From Gemmatimonadaceae bacterium (GTDB taxonomy: Bacteria > Gemmatimonadota > Gemmatimonadetes > Gemmatimonadales > Gemmatimonadaceae): 64,000 bases of DNA. The translations under genes were made by a program, and so were the position numbers. The stretch spans positions 124,001-188,000 of the forward strand of contig JACVCD010000003.1 in the NCBI GenBank assembly GCA_016742275.1, given 5' to 3'. Position 1 is the stretch's first letter. Every line of letters begins with the position of its first letter. Shown here piece by piece: positions 26,941-34,191 of this stretch. The notes under the pieces were generated by a model, which had not been told where the DNA came from, ran no database searches, and saw only the letters and a list, made by a program, of their open reading frames with translations.

Positions 26941-28359
26941 ATGACCGATACCTCGACTTCCTCGGCGCCGCTGCTCGGTGGTGCCGTTTCGGTGACCAAT
27001 GGCCAGGTGCAGGTGCACAATGCCGATGCGCTGGCGTCTTCGCAGCTCGACGTGCTGGTGCACCAGGCCGTCTTTGGCTCCGATAGCGAGAAGCGATTCG
27101 CGCGGTGGCTGATCTGGGAGATCGGTCAGGCGGTCGGCGTGCGGGCCGCGTCCATTCACGACCTCTACATCGCGCGCGGGGAAGGGAAGTGCGGCGGCTT
27201 CACCGTGCCGGCCATCAACGTGCGCGCGGTGGCCTACGACACGGCCCGCGCCATTTTCCGTACGGCACGCAAGCTCAATGCGGGCGCATTCATTCTCGAG
27301 ATCGCGCGTTCGGAAATCGCCTACACCGAGCAGCGTCCCGATGAATACGTGTCGGTGATGCTTGCCGCCGCGCTGCGTGAAGGCTATCGCGGACCCGTGT
27401 TCATTCAGGGCGACCACTTCCAGGTCAACCACAAGAAGTACGCCGTCGATCCGGTGACTGAAGTGAACGCGGTCAAGGCACTGGTCACTGAAGCAGTGGC
27501 GGCCGGTTTCTACAACATCGACGTGGATACCTCCACGCTGGTGGATCTTTCCAAGGAGACGTTGGCTGAGCAGCAGCGTCTCAACTACGAAGTGTGCGTG
27601 GACATCACGCGCTTCGTGCGCGACGCTGAGCCCAAGGGCGTGACGATCAGCATCGGTGGTGAGATCGGCGAAGTGGGCACCGAGAACAGCACGCCTGAGG
27701 AGCTTGAGGCGTTCATGGAAGGCTTCAATTCCACGCTTGCGGCGCAGGCGCCGGGCGCGGCTGGGCTCTCCAAGATCTCCGTGCAATCGGGCACCTCACA
27801 TGGTGGTGTGGTGTTGCCCGATGGCAGCATTGCCGACGTGGCGCTCGATCTCGATACGCTCGAAGTGTTGTCCAAGATTGCGCGCGACAAGTATCAGATG
27901 GCTGGTGCCGTGCAGCACGGCGCGTCCACGCTGCCTGATGGGGCGTTCAACAACTTCCCGAAGCGCGAGACGGCTGAGATTCACCTCGCCACGAACTTCC
28001 AGAACATCATGTTCGATCACCTGCCGCAGAACATGCTGCAGGAGGTCTATGCGTGGCTTGACGTGAACGCCAAGGATGAGCGGAAGGCCACCGACAGCGA
28101 CGCGCAGTTCTACTACAAGACGCGCAAGAAAGCGATCGGACCGTTCAAGAAGAAGCTCTGGGCGTTGCCGGCGGAATTGCGCGCTCAGCTCGGTGCGGCG
28201 TACGACACGAAGTTCGAATTCCTATTCACGCAGCTCGCGATCGGCGGCACCGCCAAGTATGTCGAGCAGTTCGTGAGCACGCCGGTGCAGCATCGTCCGT
28301 TCCCCGATGGTGCGTCAACCATCGTGGCCGCGCCGGACGATGCGGACCTTTCCGACTGA
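26941..28359 (+). CDS. class II fructose-bisphosphate aldolase-type protein, long form
   Basis: A 472-residue TIM-barrel aldolase with a class II zinc pattern: GDHFQVNHKK near residue 160, GGEIGEVGTENST near residue 240 and SGTSHGGV near residue 280, the last standing for the HGGSG-type site. Class II aldolases are usually 300-360 residues; here about 50 residues precede the barrel and some 100 follow it. The neighbours (tal, pyk, pgi) favour a glycolytic fructose-1,6-bisphosphate role, but another ketose bisphosphate cannot be excluded. The ATG at 26941 follows a 119-base gap. Confidence 0.8.
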   Translation: MTDTSTSSAPLLGGAVSVTNGQVQVHNADALASSQLDVLVHQAVFGSDSEKRFARWLIWEIGQAVGVRAASIHDLYIARGEGKCGGFTVPAINVRAVAYDTARAIFRTARKLNAGAFILEIARSEIAYTEQRPDEYVSVMLAAALREGYRGPVFIQGDHFQVNHKKYAVDPVTEVNAVKALVTEAVAAGFYNIDVDTSTLVDLSKETLAEQQRLNYEVCVDITRFVRDAEPKGVTISIGGEIGEVGTENSTPEELEAFMEGFNSTLAAQAPGAAGLSKISVQSGTSHGGVVLPDGSIADVALDLDTLEVLSKIARDKYQMAGAVQHGASTLPDGAFNNFPKRETAEIHLATNFQNIMFDHLPQNMLQEVYAWLDVNAKDERKATDSDAQFYYKTRKKAIGPFKKKLWALPAELRAQLGAAYDTKFEFLFTQLAIGGTAKYVEQFVSTPVQHRPFPDGASTIVAAPDDADLSD

Positions 28360-28456
28360 AGCAGAGTACCGTTTTAGATGGACGAAGTTGGCATGCGCGT
28401 TGGCAATCGCGGACGTGTTGAAGAAGTTCTGACCCAGACTGCACCGGAGGTGCGTT

Positions 28457-28957
28457 ATGGCTCGTGAGTACGACGACGATCGGGTAGTGGTGATCGACCG
28501 TGATGGTGGAAGTGGTGTGGGCATGCTGTTGCTCGGGCTCGCTATTGGTGCGGGTGCGGCGCTGCTGTTTGCACCAGCCAGCGGTCGGGAAACCCGCGAG
28601 CGCATTTCGCGTGAAGCCCGCCGTGCCGGCCGCCGTGTCAAAGACATGACGGACGAGTTCGGTGAGAAGCTGGCCGATAAGGCCGAGCATGCGCGGTCGA
28701 TGGTGGACGAACGCGTTGGCCGCGCGCGCAATGCGGTCAACTCGCGTGTGCAGGCCGTGTCGGATGCGGTGGATGCGGGTCGTGAAGCCGCCGCCGATGC
28801 ACGCACGGATATCGAACGTGCAGTCGCCGACACCAAGCGTGCGTATTCTGATGCGCGTCGCGCCTACTCGGATCGTGTGCGTACTGACGATATCTCCACT
28901 CGTCGTGCGGATCGCAATCAGGAGCCGCCCGCTGACGAGCGTCCGGCAGAGGGTTGA
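28457..28957 (+). CDS. YtxH domain stress-type membrane protein
   Basis: A 166-residue protein with one membrane helix at about residues 20-40 (GMLLLGLAIGAGAALLFAP) followed at once by the YtxH signature SGRETRERI. The remaining ~120 residues are highly charged and helical, with Ala/Arg/Asp heptads typical of LEA-like or apolipoprotein-like stretches (VGRARNAVNSRVQAVSDAVD). A good ribosome binding site, GGAGG at 28446-28450, precedes the ATG at 28457. YtxH proteins are general-stress proteins of uncertain function. Its 3' end appears to overlap the start of the yihY-type gene. Confidence 0.82.
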   Translation: MAREYDDDRVVVIDRDGGSGVGMLLLGLAIGAGAALLFAPASGRETRERISREARRAGRRVKDMTDEFGEKLADKAEHARSMVDERVGRARNAVNSRVQAVSDAVDAGREAAADARTDIERAVADTKRAYSDARRAYSDRVRTDDISTRRADRNQEPPADERPAEG

Positions 28958-29882
28958 ACCCTGGTGGGACATTGTTCGCCGCGTCTGGTCTCAGAGCGCG
29001 GAGGACAATGTCCCGTTTCTCGCGGGGGGACTGGCGTTCAACATTTTGTTGGCGCTTGTCCCCTTCGTGTTGTTGCTGGTGGCCGGTCTTTCTTTTTTGC
29101 TTGGCAATGAAACGTATGAGGCCGCGTCCACTGTAACCGCCCTGCTCGCGCGCCTGCTTCCCAGTGATGCTCCCATGATTTCCGGCTTGGTGCGCGATGT
29201 GGTGAGTGACGTGGTACAGACACGCGGCGCGGTCACGCTGTACTCGGCCGTCTCGTTTGCGTGGTTCTCCACGCGACTGTTCGGTTCGTTGCGCAGTACC
29301 CTGGCGCTGGTGTTCGATACAGGCGACCGAAGTATCGTGGTGGGCAAGGTGTTCGATTTTGCTGCCACCCTGATCACCACATTGGCGGTGGTCGTATACG
29401 TGGTGTTTTCGGCCTATCTCGATCTGGCCACGACACGTGGACTTGGACTGTTGCGAGAAGTGGGATTGCGTGAGTCCGCCATGAGTGGTCTGGGCTATCT
29501 GCTTGGCCGACTGCTGGCGGTCACGCTCGTCTTTCTGCTGTTCTACGCGCTGTATCGTGGTTTGCCGCGCAAGCGTCCGGCGGTGCGTGTCGCCTTTGTT
29601 GGTGCGGCAACGGCGGCGGTGCTATTTGAAATTGCGCGCCATGTGTTTTCATTGGTTATCCGCACGTCCAGTCCCGGGTCACTGTACACGGGAACCATTG
29701 CGGCCATCGTCGTCGTGGTGTTCTGGACGTATTATGGGGCGTTGCTGTTCCTGATTGGTGGCGAGACCGCGCAGGCCTACGATCTGCGCTGCCAGGAAAT
29801 CGAAGCGCTCGAATCGGCTGAAGCGAATCGCAAGGCCTCCCGCACACCACCTACTCCATCGCGCAAGGTCCGTGGCTCCTGA
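28905..29882 (+). CDS. YihY/BrkB family inner-membrane protein
   Basis: A membrane protein of the YihY/virulence factor BrkB family, about 325 residues, with six or so hydrophobic segments. The opening WSQSAEDNVPFLAGGLAFNILLALVPF and the late GSLYTGTIAAIVVVVFWTYYGALLFLIGGE are family marks. The start is uncertain: GTG 28905 gives a normal N-terminal length, while GTG 28875 and ATG 28851 are in frame; all overlap the YtxH gene. Once called RNase BN by mistake, the family has no firmly proven function. The stop overlaps the start of the threonine aldolase gene by 11 bases. Confidence 0.83.
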   Translation: MRIAIRSRPLTSVRQRVEPWWDIVRRVWSQSAEDNVPFLAGGLAFNILLALVPFVLLLVAGLSFLLGNETYEAASTVTALLARLLPSDAPMISGLVRDVVSDVVQTRGAVTLYSAVSFAWFSTRLFGSLRSTLALVFDTGDRSIVVGKVFDFAATLITTLAVVVYVVFSAYLDLATTRGLGLLREVGLRESAMSGLGYLLGRLLAVTLVFLLFYALYRGLPRKRPAVRVAFVGAATAAVLFEIARHVFSLVIRTSSPGSLYTGTIAAIVVVVFWTYYGALLFLIGGETAQAYDLRCQEIEALESAEANRKASRTPPTPSRKVRGS

Positions 29883-30927
29883 TTCTGCTCTCGACTTTCT
29901 CCTCGATCTTCGCAGCGACACCGTAACACGTCCTACATCGGCCATGCGTCAGGCAATGGCTAATGCTGAAGTCGGTGACGATGTGCTCGACGGTGATCCC
30001 ACTACGCGTCGGCTCGAAGCTGAGGTAGCTGAGCGCCTGGGTAAGGAGAGTGCGCTGTTCTTCCCGAGTGGCAGCATGGCCAATCAGTCGGCGGTGTGGG
30101 TGCACTCGCGTCCTGGCACGGAACTGCTCTGTGATGCGGAAGCCCATGTGTATCACTGGGAAATCGCAGCGGTCGCAGGTCTGTGCGGAGTACAAAGCCG
30201 GCTGGTGAAGCCGTCGAGCGGTACCGTGATGCGTGCTGATGATCTGCGGGCCGCGTTGCGATTGCCAAGCATTCATGCACCGGAACCGTCGCTGGTGTGC
30301 CTGGAAAACACACACAATGGTGCAGGTGGCGCGGTCACGCCGCTGGCGGAATTGCGTGCGTTATCCGATGTCGCGCGTGAAGCCGGTTTGCCGGTGCACC
30401 TTGATGGCGCGCGTTTGTGGAACGCGTCCGTGGCATCAGGCACATCGCTGGCATCGTTTGCCGATTGTGCGGACACGGTGATGGTGTCGTTCTCCAAGGG
30501 ACTTGGTGCGCCGGTTGGGGCGTGTCTTGCGGGGCCGGCCCATTTCATCACGCAGGCGCATCGTGCGCGCAAACGTTTTGGTGGAGGCATGCGTCAGAGT
30601 GGTGTGTTGGCGGCGGCGGCGCTGCATGCACTGGAGCATCACTTCGATCGATTGGCCGATGATCACGCGGCAGCGCGGGTGTTTGCTGATGCAGTGGACA
30701 GCGCTGGTGGTGCACGCGTGGTGTCACCGGATACGAACATCGTGATGATCGACTTGCCCGCGCCTCGTGCAGCGCAGGTGGTGGCGAGTGCCGCCGATCA
30801 GGGCGTGCGGCTGTCCATGTGGCATGCTTCGCGCGTGCGCGCGGTGATGCATCTCGATGCGTCGATGGCCATGGTGGAAGAGGCAGGGCGGCGGGTGGCG
30901 CGGATACTGGAGTCTGAGTTCCGCTAA
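29872..30927 (+). CDS. ltaE: low-specificity L-threonine aldolase
   Basis: A 351-residue PLP enzyme that cleaves L-threonine or allo-threonine to glycine and acetaldehyde. Fold-type I marks are LRSDTVTRPTSAMRQAM at the start, the VGDDVLDGDPTTRRLE segment, LPVHLDGARLWNAS near residue 180 and the PLP lysine in MVSFSKGLGAPVGA near residue 210. The start is GTG 29872, with AAGG a few bases upstream, because the longer reading begins inside the yihY frame. It overlaps yihY by 11 bases and is probably cotranscribed with it. Confidence 0.93.
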   Translation: MAPDSALDFLLDLRSDTVTRPTSAMRQAMANAEVGDDVLDGDPTTRRLEAEVAERLGKESALFFPSGSMANQSAVWVHSRPGTELLCDAEAHVYHWEIAAVAGLCGVQSRLVKPSSGTVMRADDLRAALRLPSIHAPEPSLVCLENTHNGAGGAVTPLAELRALSDVAREAGLPVHLDGARLWNASVASGTSLASFADCADTVMVSFSKGLGAPVGACLAGPAHFITQAHRARKRFGGGMRQSGVLAAAALHALEHHFDRLADDHAAARVFADAVDSAGGARVVSPDTNIVMIDLPAPRAAQVVASAADQGVRLSMWHASRVRAVMHLDASMAMVEEAGRRVARILESEFR

Positions 30928-31005
30928 GCAAGCGAAACGGCGCGCGGTACATTAGTTGGCAGGCAGTGAAAGTATTGAACCAATCTTTCCGGCAGGGCAT
31001 CCCGA

Positions 31006-31779
31006 ATGCGGATGTATCGGTCATTGCTCGTCCTGATGTCGTTGGTCTGCGCCAGCGTTGTGCTGGCGCCGGCCCGGCTCCTGTCGCAAACAGCGACGGC
31101 AGGCCTTCGGCACATCCGGGTCGAGGATGCGGATGGTCGCGGCCTGCCGTCGGTTCTGGTGGAAGTCCTCGCGGGAAAGCGGAGCTACTCGGGCCGCACA
31201 GACAGTCTCGGCCAGGTCTCCATTCGCACTGACTCAAATGAAACGGCGGTGATGCTGAAGGCGCAGCGCCTGGGGTTTGCGCCTTTCGCTAGTGAAGTGG
31301 TTTGGCCGCCAGATGGCATGACCACCGTCATCATGCTCGACGTCGCAACGCTCGAGACAGTGAAGGTCAATGAGCGTGCGCCGTCGGTGCCAAGACTGAG
31401 TGGAGCCGATGCACGCATTGCCGCCAAGATCCCGAACGCGTCTGTGACGCGCGAGGAGATCGACCAACGAAATCCGATTGCGCTCTCGCAGCTCCTGCGT
31501 CGAATGGCGGGCATTCGCATTGTCGACTCACTCGGCACGAAGTTGGCCATCTCATCGCGCGGCATGAAGATGGAGAGGCTTCGGCCGGTGCCGTGTGTGC
31601 TGCGGGTGAATGTCGATGGCGTGATTCTCCCCGAAGGGACGGATCTCGATCAGATTCCGCCGATTGAAGTGCACGCGATTGAAGTGTACTTCGGACCGGC
31701 GAGAATCCCGCCGGAATTGGCGGGATCTCGTCGGGATGCGTGGTGCGGACTGATCGCGATCTGGACGCGAGGCGGGTGA
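31006..31779 (+). CDS. exported carboxypeptidase-regulatory plus TonB-plug protein
   Basis: A 257-residue exported protein with a signal peptide (to about residue 28), a carboxypeptidase-regulatory-like beta-sandwich (about residues 36-112, IRVEDADGRGLPSVLVEV) and a plug-like domain (about residues 145-257) with IALSQLLRRMAGIRIVDS. It ends with IEVYFGPARIPPEL and a final WTRGG where a receptor would continue into a 22-strand barrel. No barrel follows, so it is a stand-alone plug protein. ATG 31012 is an alternative start. Function is unknown. Confidence 0.78.
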   Translation: MRMYRSLLVLMSLVCASVVLAPARLLSQTATAGLRHIRVEDADGRGLPSVLVEVLAGKRSYSGRTDSLGQVSIRTDSNETAVMLKAQRLGFAPFASEVVWPPDGMTTVIMLDVATLETVKVNERAPSVPRLSGADARIAAKIPNASVTREEIDQRNPIALSQLLRRMAGIRIVDSLGTKLAISSRGMKMERLRPVPCVLRVNVDGVILPEGTDLDQIPPIEVHAIEVYFGPARIPPELAGSRRDAWCGLIAIWTRGG

Positions 31780-32120
31780 GCGCGTCCTTGCCGTCTTCGG
31801 CGCTTCTTTGACGGCGAATCCCTTAGCGCGGGAGGGCGAATGTATTGGTGTGCCCCCACGAACCCGGCAGCCATTTTCCATTCGGTCCGGCTCCCATGCT
31901 GATAGAGCAGTAGAATTGGCTAACGTGTTGCGCACCGATCTGCATGAAAGGTACGAGTCCCAGCGAATTGGTCACACGGAGCGATCGGCCGATTGAGACG
32001 CCCAATTAACCAACGTGCGCATCAGTTTGCTTGCACAAAGGCGCTAATTGAAGCCATCTAATTCCTCAACTGGATGACATTGCTGGTTTCACTTGGATCC
32101 TTCACTCTGTAGGAGACACA
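31780..32120. other. 341-base region without a convincing gene
   Basis: Composition becomes more AT-rich from about 31830. Short ORFs on both strands lack ribosome binding sites or recognisable domains. The last 15 bases hold the ribosome binding site (AGGAG at 32111-32115) of the next gene. No clear hairpin, tRNA or repeat was seen. Confidence 0.5.
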
Positions 32121-32618
32121 ATGCGAGCGCTTACCTGGGGAGTTGTCACCGTATTGGGACTGTTTGGGGTCGCAGCTTGCGCCGATCCGGTCACTAGAGC
32201 TCAGCCGGAGGAGCTTCACCTCACGCCTCGCTTCAGTATGGATTGCCAACTGGGTGCATCCGTGTGTACCCAGATCAGCAATGCTATCACCCATCTTGAA
32301 AGGCATGAACAGCAAATGTGCAAGTCGATGGGGGCGAACGCACGAGCACGATTCAACGCGACTGGTTACGGCTATCGTCAAGGCAACGACGCAGTCCCTT
32401 ACCCGTTATATGTTGAGATGGTTGACAATTTCTCGACACTCTCAGGATATGGTCCGGCGAATGGGAACGTATATGTGAACACTGGGGGTACTGAGGTTTT
32501 CACAGAGATCCTCGCTGGGCGAGTCGCGCATGAGGAGATTCACCAGCTAGGCTATGATGGCCCGAATCATGCGATGGGGGTGGCTTACTATTGGTCGGAA
32601 GAATGTTCCTCGAACTGA
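32121..32618 (+). CDS. small lipoprotein with HEEIH zincin-like motif
   Basis: A 165-residue exported protein not assigned to a family. The signal ends in a lipobox (VAAC, cysteine near residue 20). The mature part has three further cysteines in the first half and the motif VAHEEIHQLGYDGPNHAMG near residue 137. HEEIH matches the HExxH zinc-protease signature, with a His eleven residues further on that could be a third ligand. AGGAG at 32111-32115 supports the ATG. It lies in the AT-richer accessory stretch with 32674-33207. A small metallopeptidase is possible but unproven. Confidence 0.68.
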   Translation: MRALTWGVVTVLGLFGVAACADPVTRAQPEELHLTPRFSMDCQLGASVCTQISNAITHLERHEQQMCKSMGANARARFNATGYGYRQGNDAVPYPLYVEMVDNFSTLSGYGPANGNVYVNTGGTEVFTEILAGRVAHEEIHQLGYDGPNHAMGVAYYWSEECSSN

Positions 32619-32673
32619 AGTAACAACCGACCGAGTCGCGCAGTTACTACACTCATCTTCAAAGGAGGGACAA

Positions 32674-33207
32674 ATGTCAAAGGTGATGATGGTCGTGGTG
32701 CTTCTCACGCTCCTCGAAACTCCTGCTCTTCAGCCGGGTAAGCCGCAGGTCGATCCGACAATCCAGCAGTCCATAATTCGTGATGCTTTGATGATTGCAA
32801 CTGCTGACGACGTTTTTCAGAAGGGTGTTCTTAGGTCATTCCCTTTGGAGACGGATCCATCTTTTAGTACAAAAAAGTTGAAGAAGGGCGTTGGGCAATC
32901 GGACTCCAGTGTAGAAGCTGTTCCGCTTCCGCTGCCACCGGAGCTGAAGTTGGCTCACGCTGCAGATATCCTCGACTGTAGACTGCCAGACGTGAATTCC
33001 TCGTGTACCATGAAGCGTCCAGGAAACTTCATCGGTGTCTTTGGGGTTGGCCGCGTGAGCGAAACCGAGATTACGGTATATGTGGCGCTCATGACGAAAA
33101 CAACGCAACAAAAAGACCACAGTGGCGTTTCGGTCCAATTGGTATTCTCTCGTGACTCTGCCGGTCGATGGTCTTTCGCCAAGAAGGGGCCATATCTCGT
33201 CGGGTAG
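32674..33207 (+). CDS. exported hypothetical protein
   Basis: A 177-residue protein with a clear signal peptide (MSKVMMVVVLLTLLETPALQ) and no family that I recognise. The start was set at ATG 32674 by the strong ribosome binding site AAAGGAGG at 32661-32668; a longer reading from 32554 would overlap the previous gene. A lysine-rich segment lies near residue 70, two cysteines at about residues 105-115, and the C-terminus (VSVQLVFSRDSAGRWSFAKK) looks beta-rich. Base composition is lower in GC than the surrounding genes, suggesting acquisition. Confidence 0.66.
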   Translation: MSKVMMVVVLLTLLETPALQPGKPQVDPTIQQSIIRDALMIATADDVFQKGVLRSFPLETDPSFSTKKLKKGVGQSDSSVEAVPLPLPPELKLAHAADILDCRLPDVNSSCTMKRPGNFIGVFGVGRVSETEITVYVALMTKTTQQKDHSGVSVQLVFSRDSAGRWSFAKKGPYLVG

Positions 33208-33484
33208 CGACTCAGGCACAAACGCTCTGGCATGTCTTCAAACGTGAGACAGTCGCGTGTTTGAATGTTCCCGGCCGAGCGCGGAACTGTAGGTCGCTAC
33301 GGCTACTGGGCATTTTATAGTCTTAAACCCGAACTCAAGCCAAGCCGACGGGGGCGAGTGCGTTGGGAGGGAAGATTCTTAAATGTTCAGTGAGCTAGGC
33401 TAGATGCCGGAAAGTCTTGAGTGTCCAGTTCAAGATCTGGATGGGAGTTAGGGAGTACCGTTGGGCCGTCGGTTCATGTATCCT

Positions 33485-33592
33485 TCGGGTGTCCCAGGTC
33501 CCGGAGGGCGTCAGCCCGCCAACTCCGTCAGGACCCCGCAGGTAGCAGCGGTACGTGGATCCTGTCGTCGCTTCGTCAGGCCTGGGGCACTG
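33485..33592 (+). ncRNA. ffs: signal recognition particle RNA (4.5S)
   Basis: Domain IV of the bacterial SRP RNA is visible: GUCAGG at 33527-33532 and AGCAGC at 33544-33549 form the two sides of the Ffh-binding internal loops. The outer helix pairs GUCCCAGG (33491-33498) with CCUGGGGC (33581-33588). The apical helix is ACC/GGU closed by CCGCA instead of the common GGAA-type tetraloop. Position directly before dnaX-ybaB-recR matches the scr-dnaX order of Bacillus. A strong intrinsic terminator follows at 33592. The exact 5' end is not certain. Confidence 0.78.
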
Positions 33593-33641
33593 CGCGCAGC
33601 CTTTTCACTCACTGAGTGATGGGCTGCGCGCTTTCTTTTTT
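33575..33641 (+). repeat. direct repeat, copy A: 3' end of ffs with terminator
   Basis: About 63 bases from GTCAGGCC onward recur at 34096-34159 with few differences (the loop reads CTCACTGAG here and CTCTCCGAG in copy B). The repeat includes the last bases of the SRP RNA and the complete terminator. Confidence 0.8.
33592..33641 (+). terminator. intrinsic terminator of ffs
   Basis: Ten-base arms GCGCGCAGCC (33592-33601) and GGCTGCGCGC (33622-33631), an inner CACTC/GAGTG pairing, then a T-rich run to 33641. Confidence 0.88.
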
Positions 33642-33721
33642 GGCATTGCGTAGTTCCGTATTCGTGTCGATAGCTTGGGCTGGCACTGATCGCCGTGCTT
33701 CACACGCGAGGAATAGACATC

Positions 33722-34096
33722 GTGGCAAGATCGTTCAGCGCTGTGGGTCTGATATGGCTATTGCCTTTCCAATTGCTCGGGCCCGATTCAAAGCCAGTTG
33801 TGTGCGCGGATATGCCGCGCTCTGTGCCAATCCGGATTTCACCGAAGCTTGCCAAGGTTCCTGCTAAGGACTTCTGTCGCGCAGCATTGCTCAGTGTTCA
33901 GGCACTGGGATTTGAGCAGTCGGGACAACTCGATTCTGTACTTGTCGTATTTCACGAATTCCCGTTGTTGGGCACCAAACAGGTGGAGAAGCTCTTCCAG
34001 GCTGGCGTGTACCACAAGAAGGGTGGATATCGTGAGGTAGCAATCGACCGAAAGACCTGGAAGGTCGAAATCCAGCCGGGAGAAGGGCTCAAGTAG
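33722..34096 (+). CDS. hypothetical protein between duplicated ffs terminators
   Basis: A 124-residue protein of unknown function. Start is GTG 33722 with GAGGAA eight bases upstream. Residues 5-20 are hydrophobic (FSAVGLIWLLPFQLLG) and may act as an export signal. The rest contains two cysteines and a lysine-rich, beta-looking C-terminus (YREVAIDRKTWKVEIQPGEG) that could suggest a TonB-C-like end, but I cannot assign it. Its stop lies exactly at the edge of the second copy of the ffs-terminator repeat, so the gene sits in a 454-base insert between the two copies. Composition is AT-richer than its flanks. Confidence 0.62.
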   Translation: MARSFSAVGLIWLLPFQLLGPDSKPVVCADMPRSVPIRISPKLAKVPAKDFCRAALLSVQALGFEQSGQLDSVLVVFHEFPLLGTKQVEKLFQAGVYHKKGGYREVAIDRKTWKVEIQPGEGLK

Positions 34097-34163
34097 TCAA
34101 GGCCCCGGGCCACTGCGCGCAGCCTTTTCACTCTCCGAGTGATGGGCTGCGCGCTTTTTCTTT
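34096..34163 (+). repeat. direct repeat, copy B of the ffs 3' end with terminator
   Basis: The second copy of the repeat at 33575-33641. It begins with GTCA at 34096, directly at the stop codon of the hypothetical ORF, and carries the same complete hairpin. It precedes dnaX by only about 30 bases. Confidence 0.8.
34115..34163 (+). terminator. intrinsic terminator before dnaX
   Basis: Arms GCGCGCAGCC (34115-34124) and GGCTGCGCGC (34145-34154) with inner CACTC/GAGTG pairing, followed by a T-rich run from 34155. Nearly identical to the terminator at 33592. Confidence 0.87.
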
Positions 34164-34191
34164 CCCCCGGGTTTTCGCAGTAGATTTCGGC

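Noticed and set aside
28662-29882. YihY-type gene starting at 28662
   Set aside because: The first ~80 codons are the shadow of the YtxH gene; family similarity begins only near 28950.
31823-32005. 60-codon minus-strand ORF
   Set aside because: No family, no ribosome binding site, and no continuation as a gene remnant that I could recognise.
33421-33615. Small ORF over the SRP RNA
   Set aside because: It coincides with structured RNA and ends within the terminator; no ribosome binding site.
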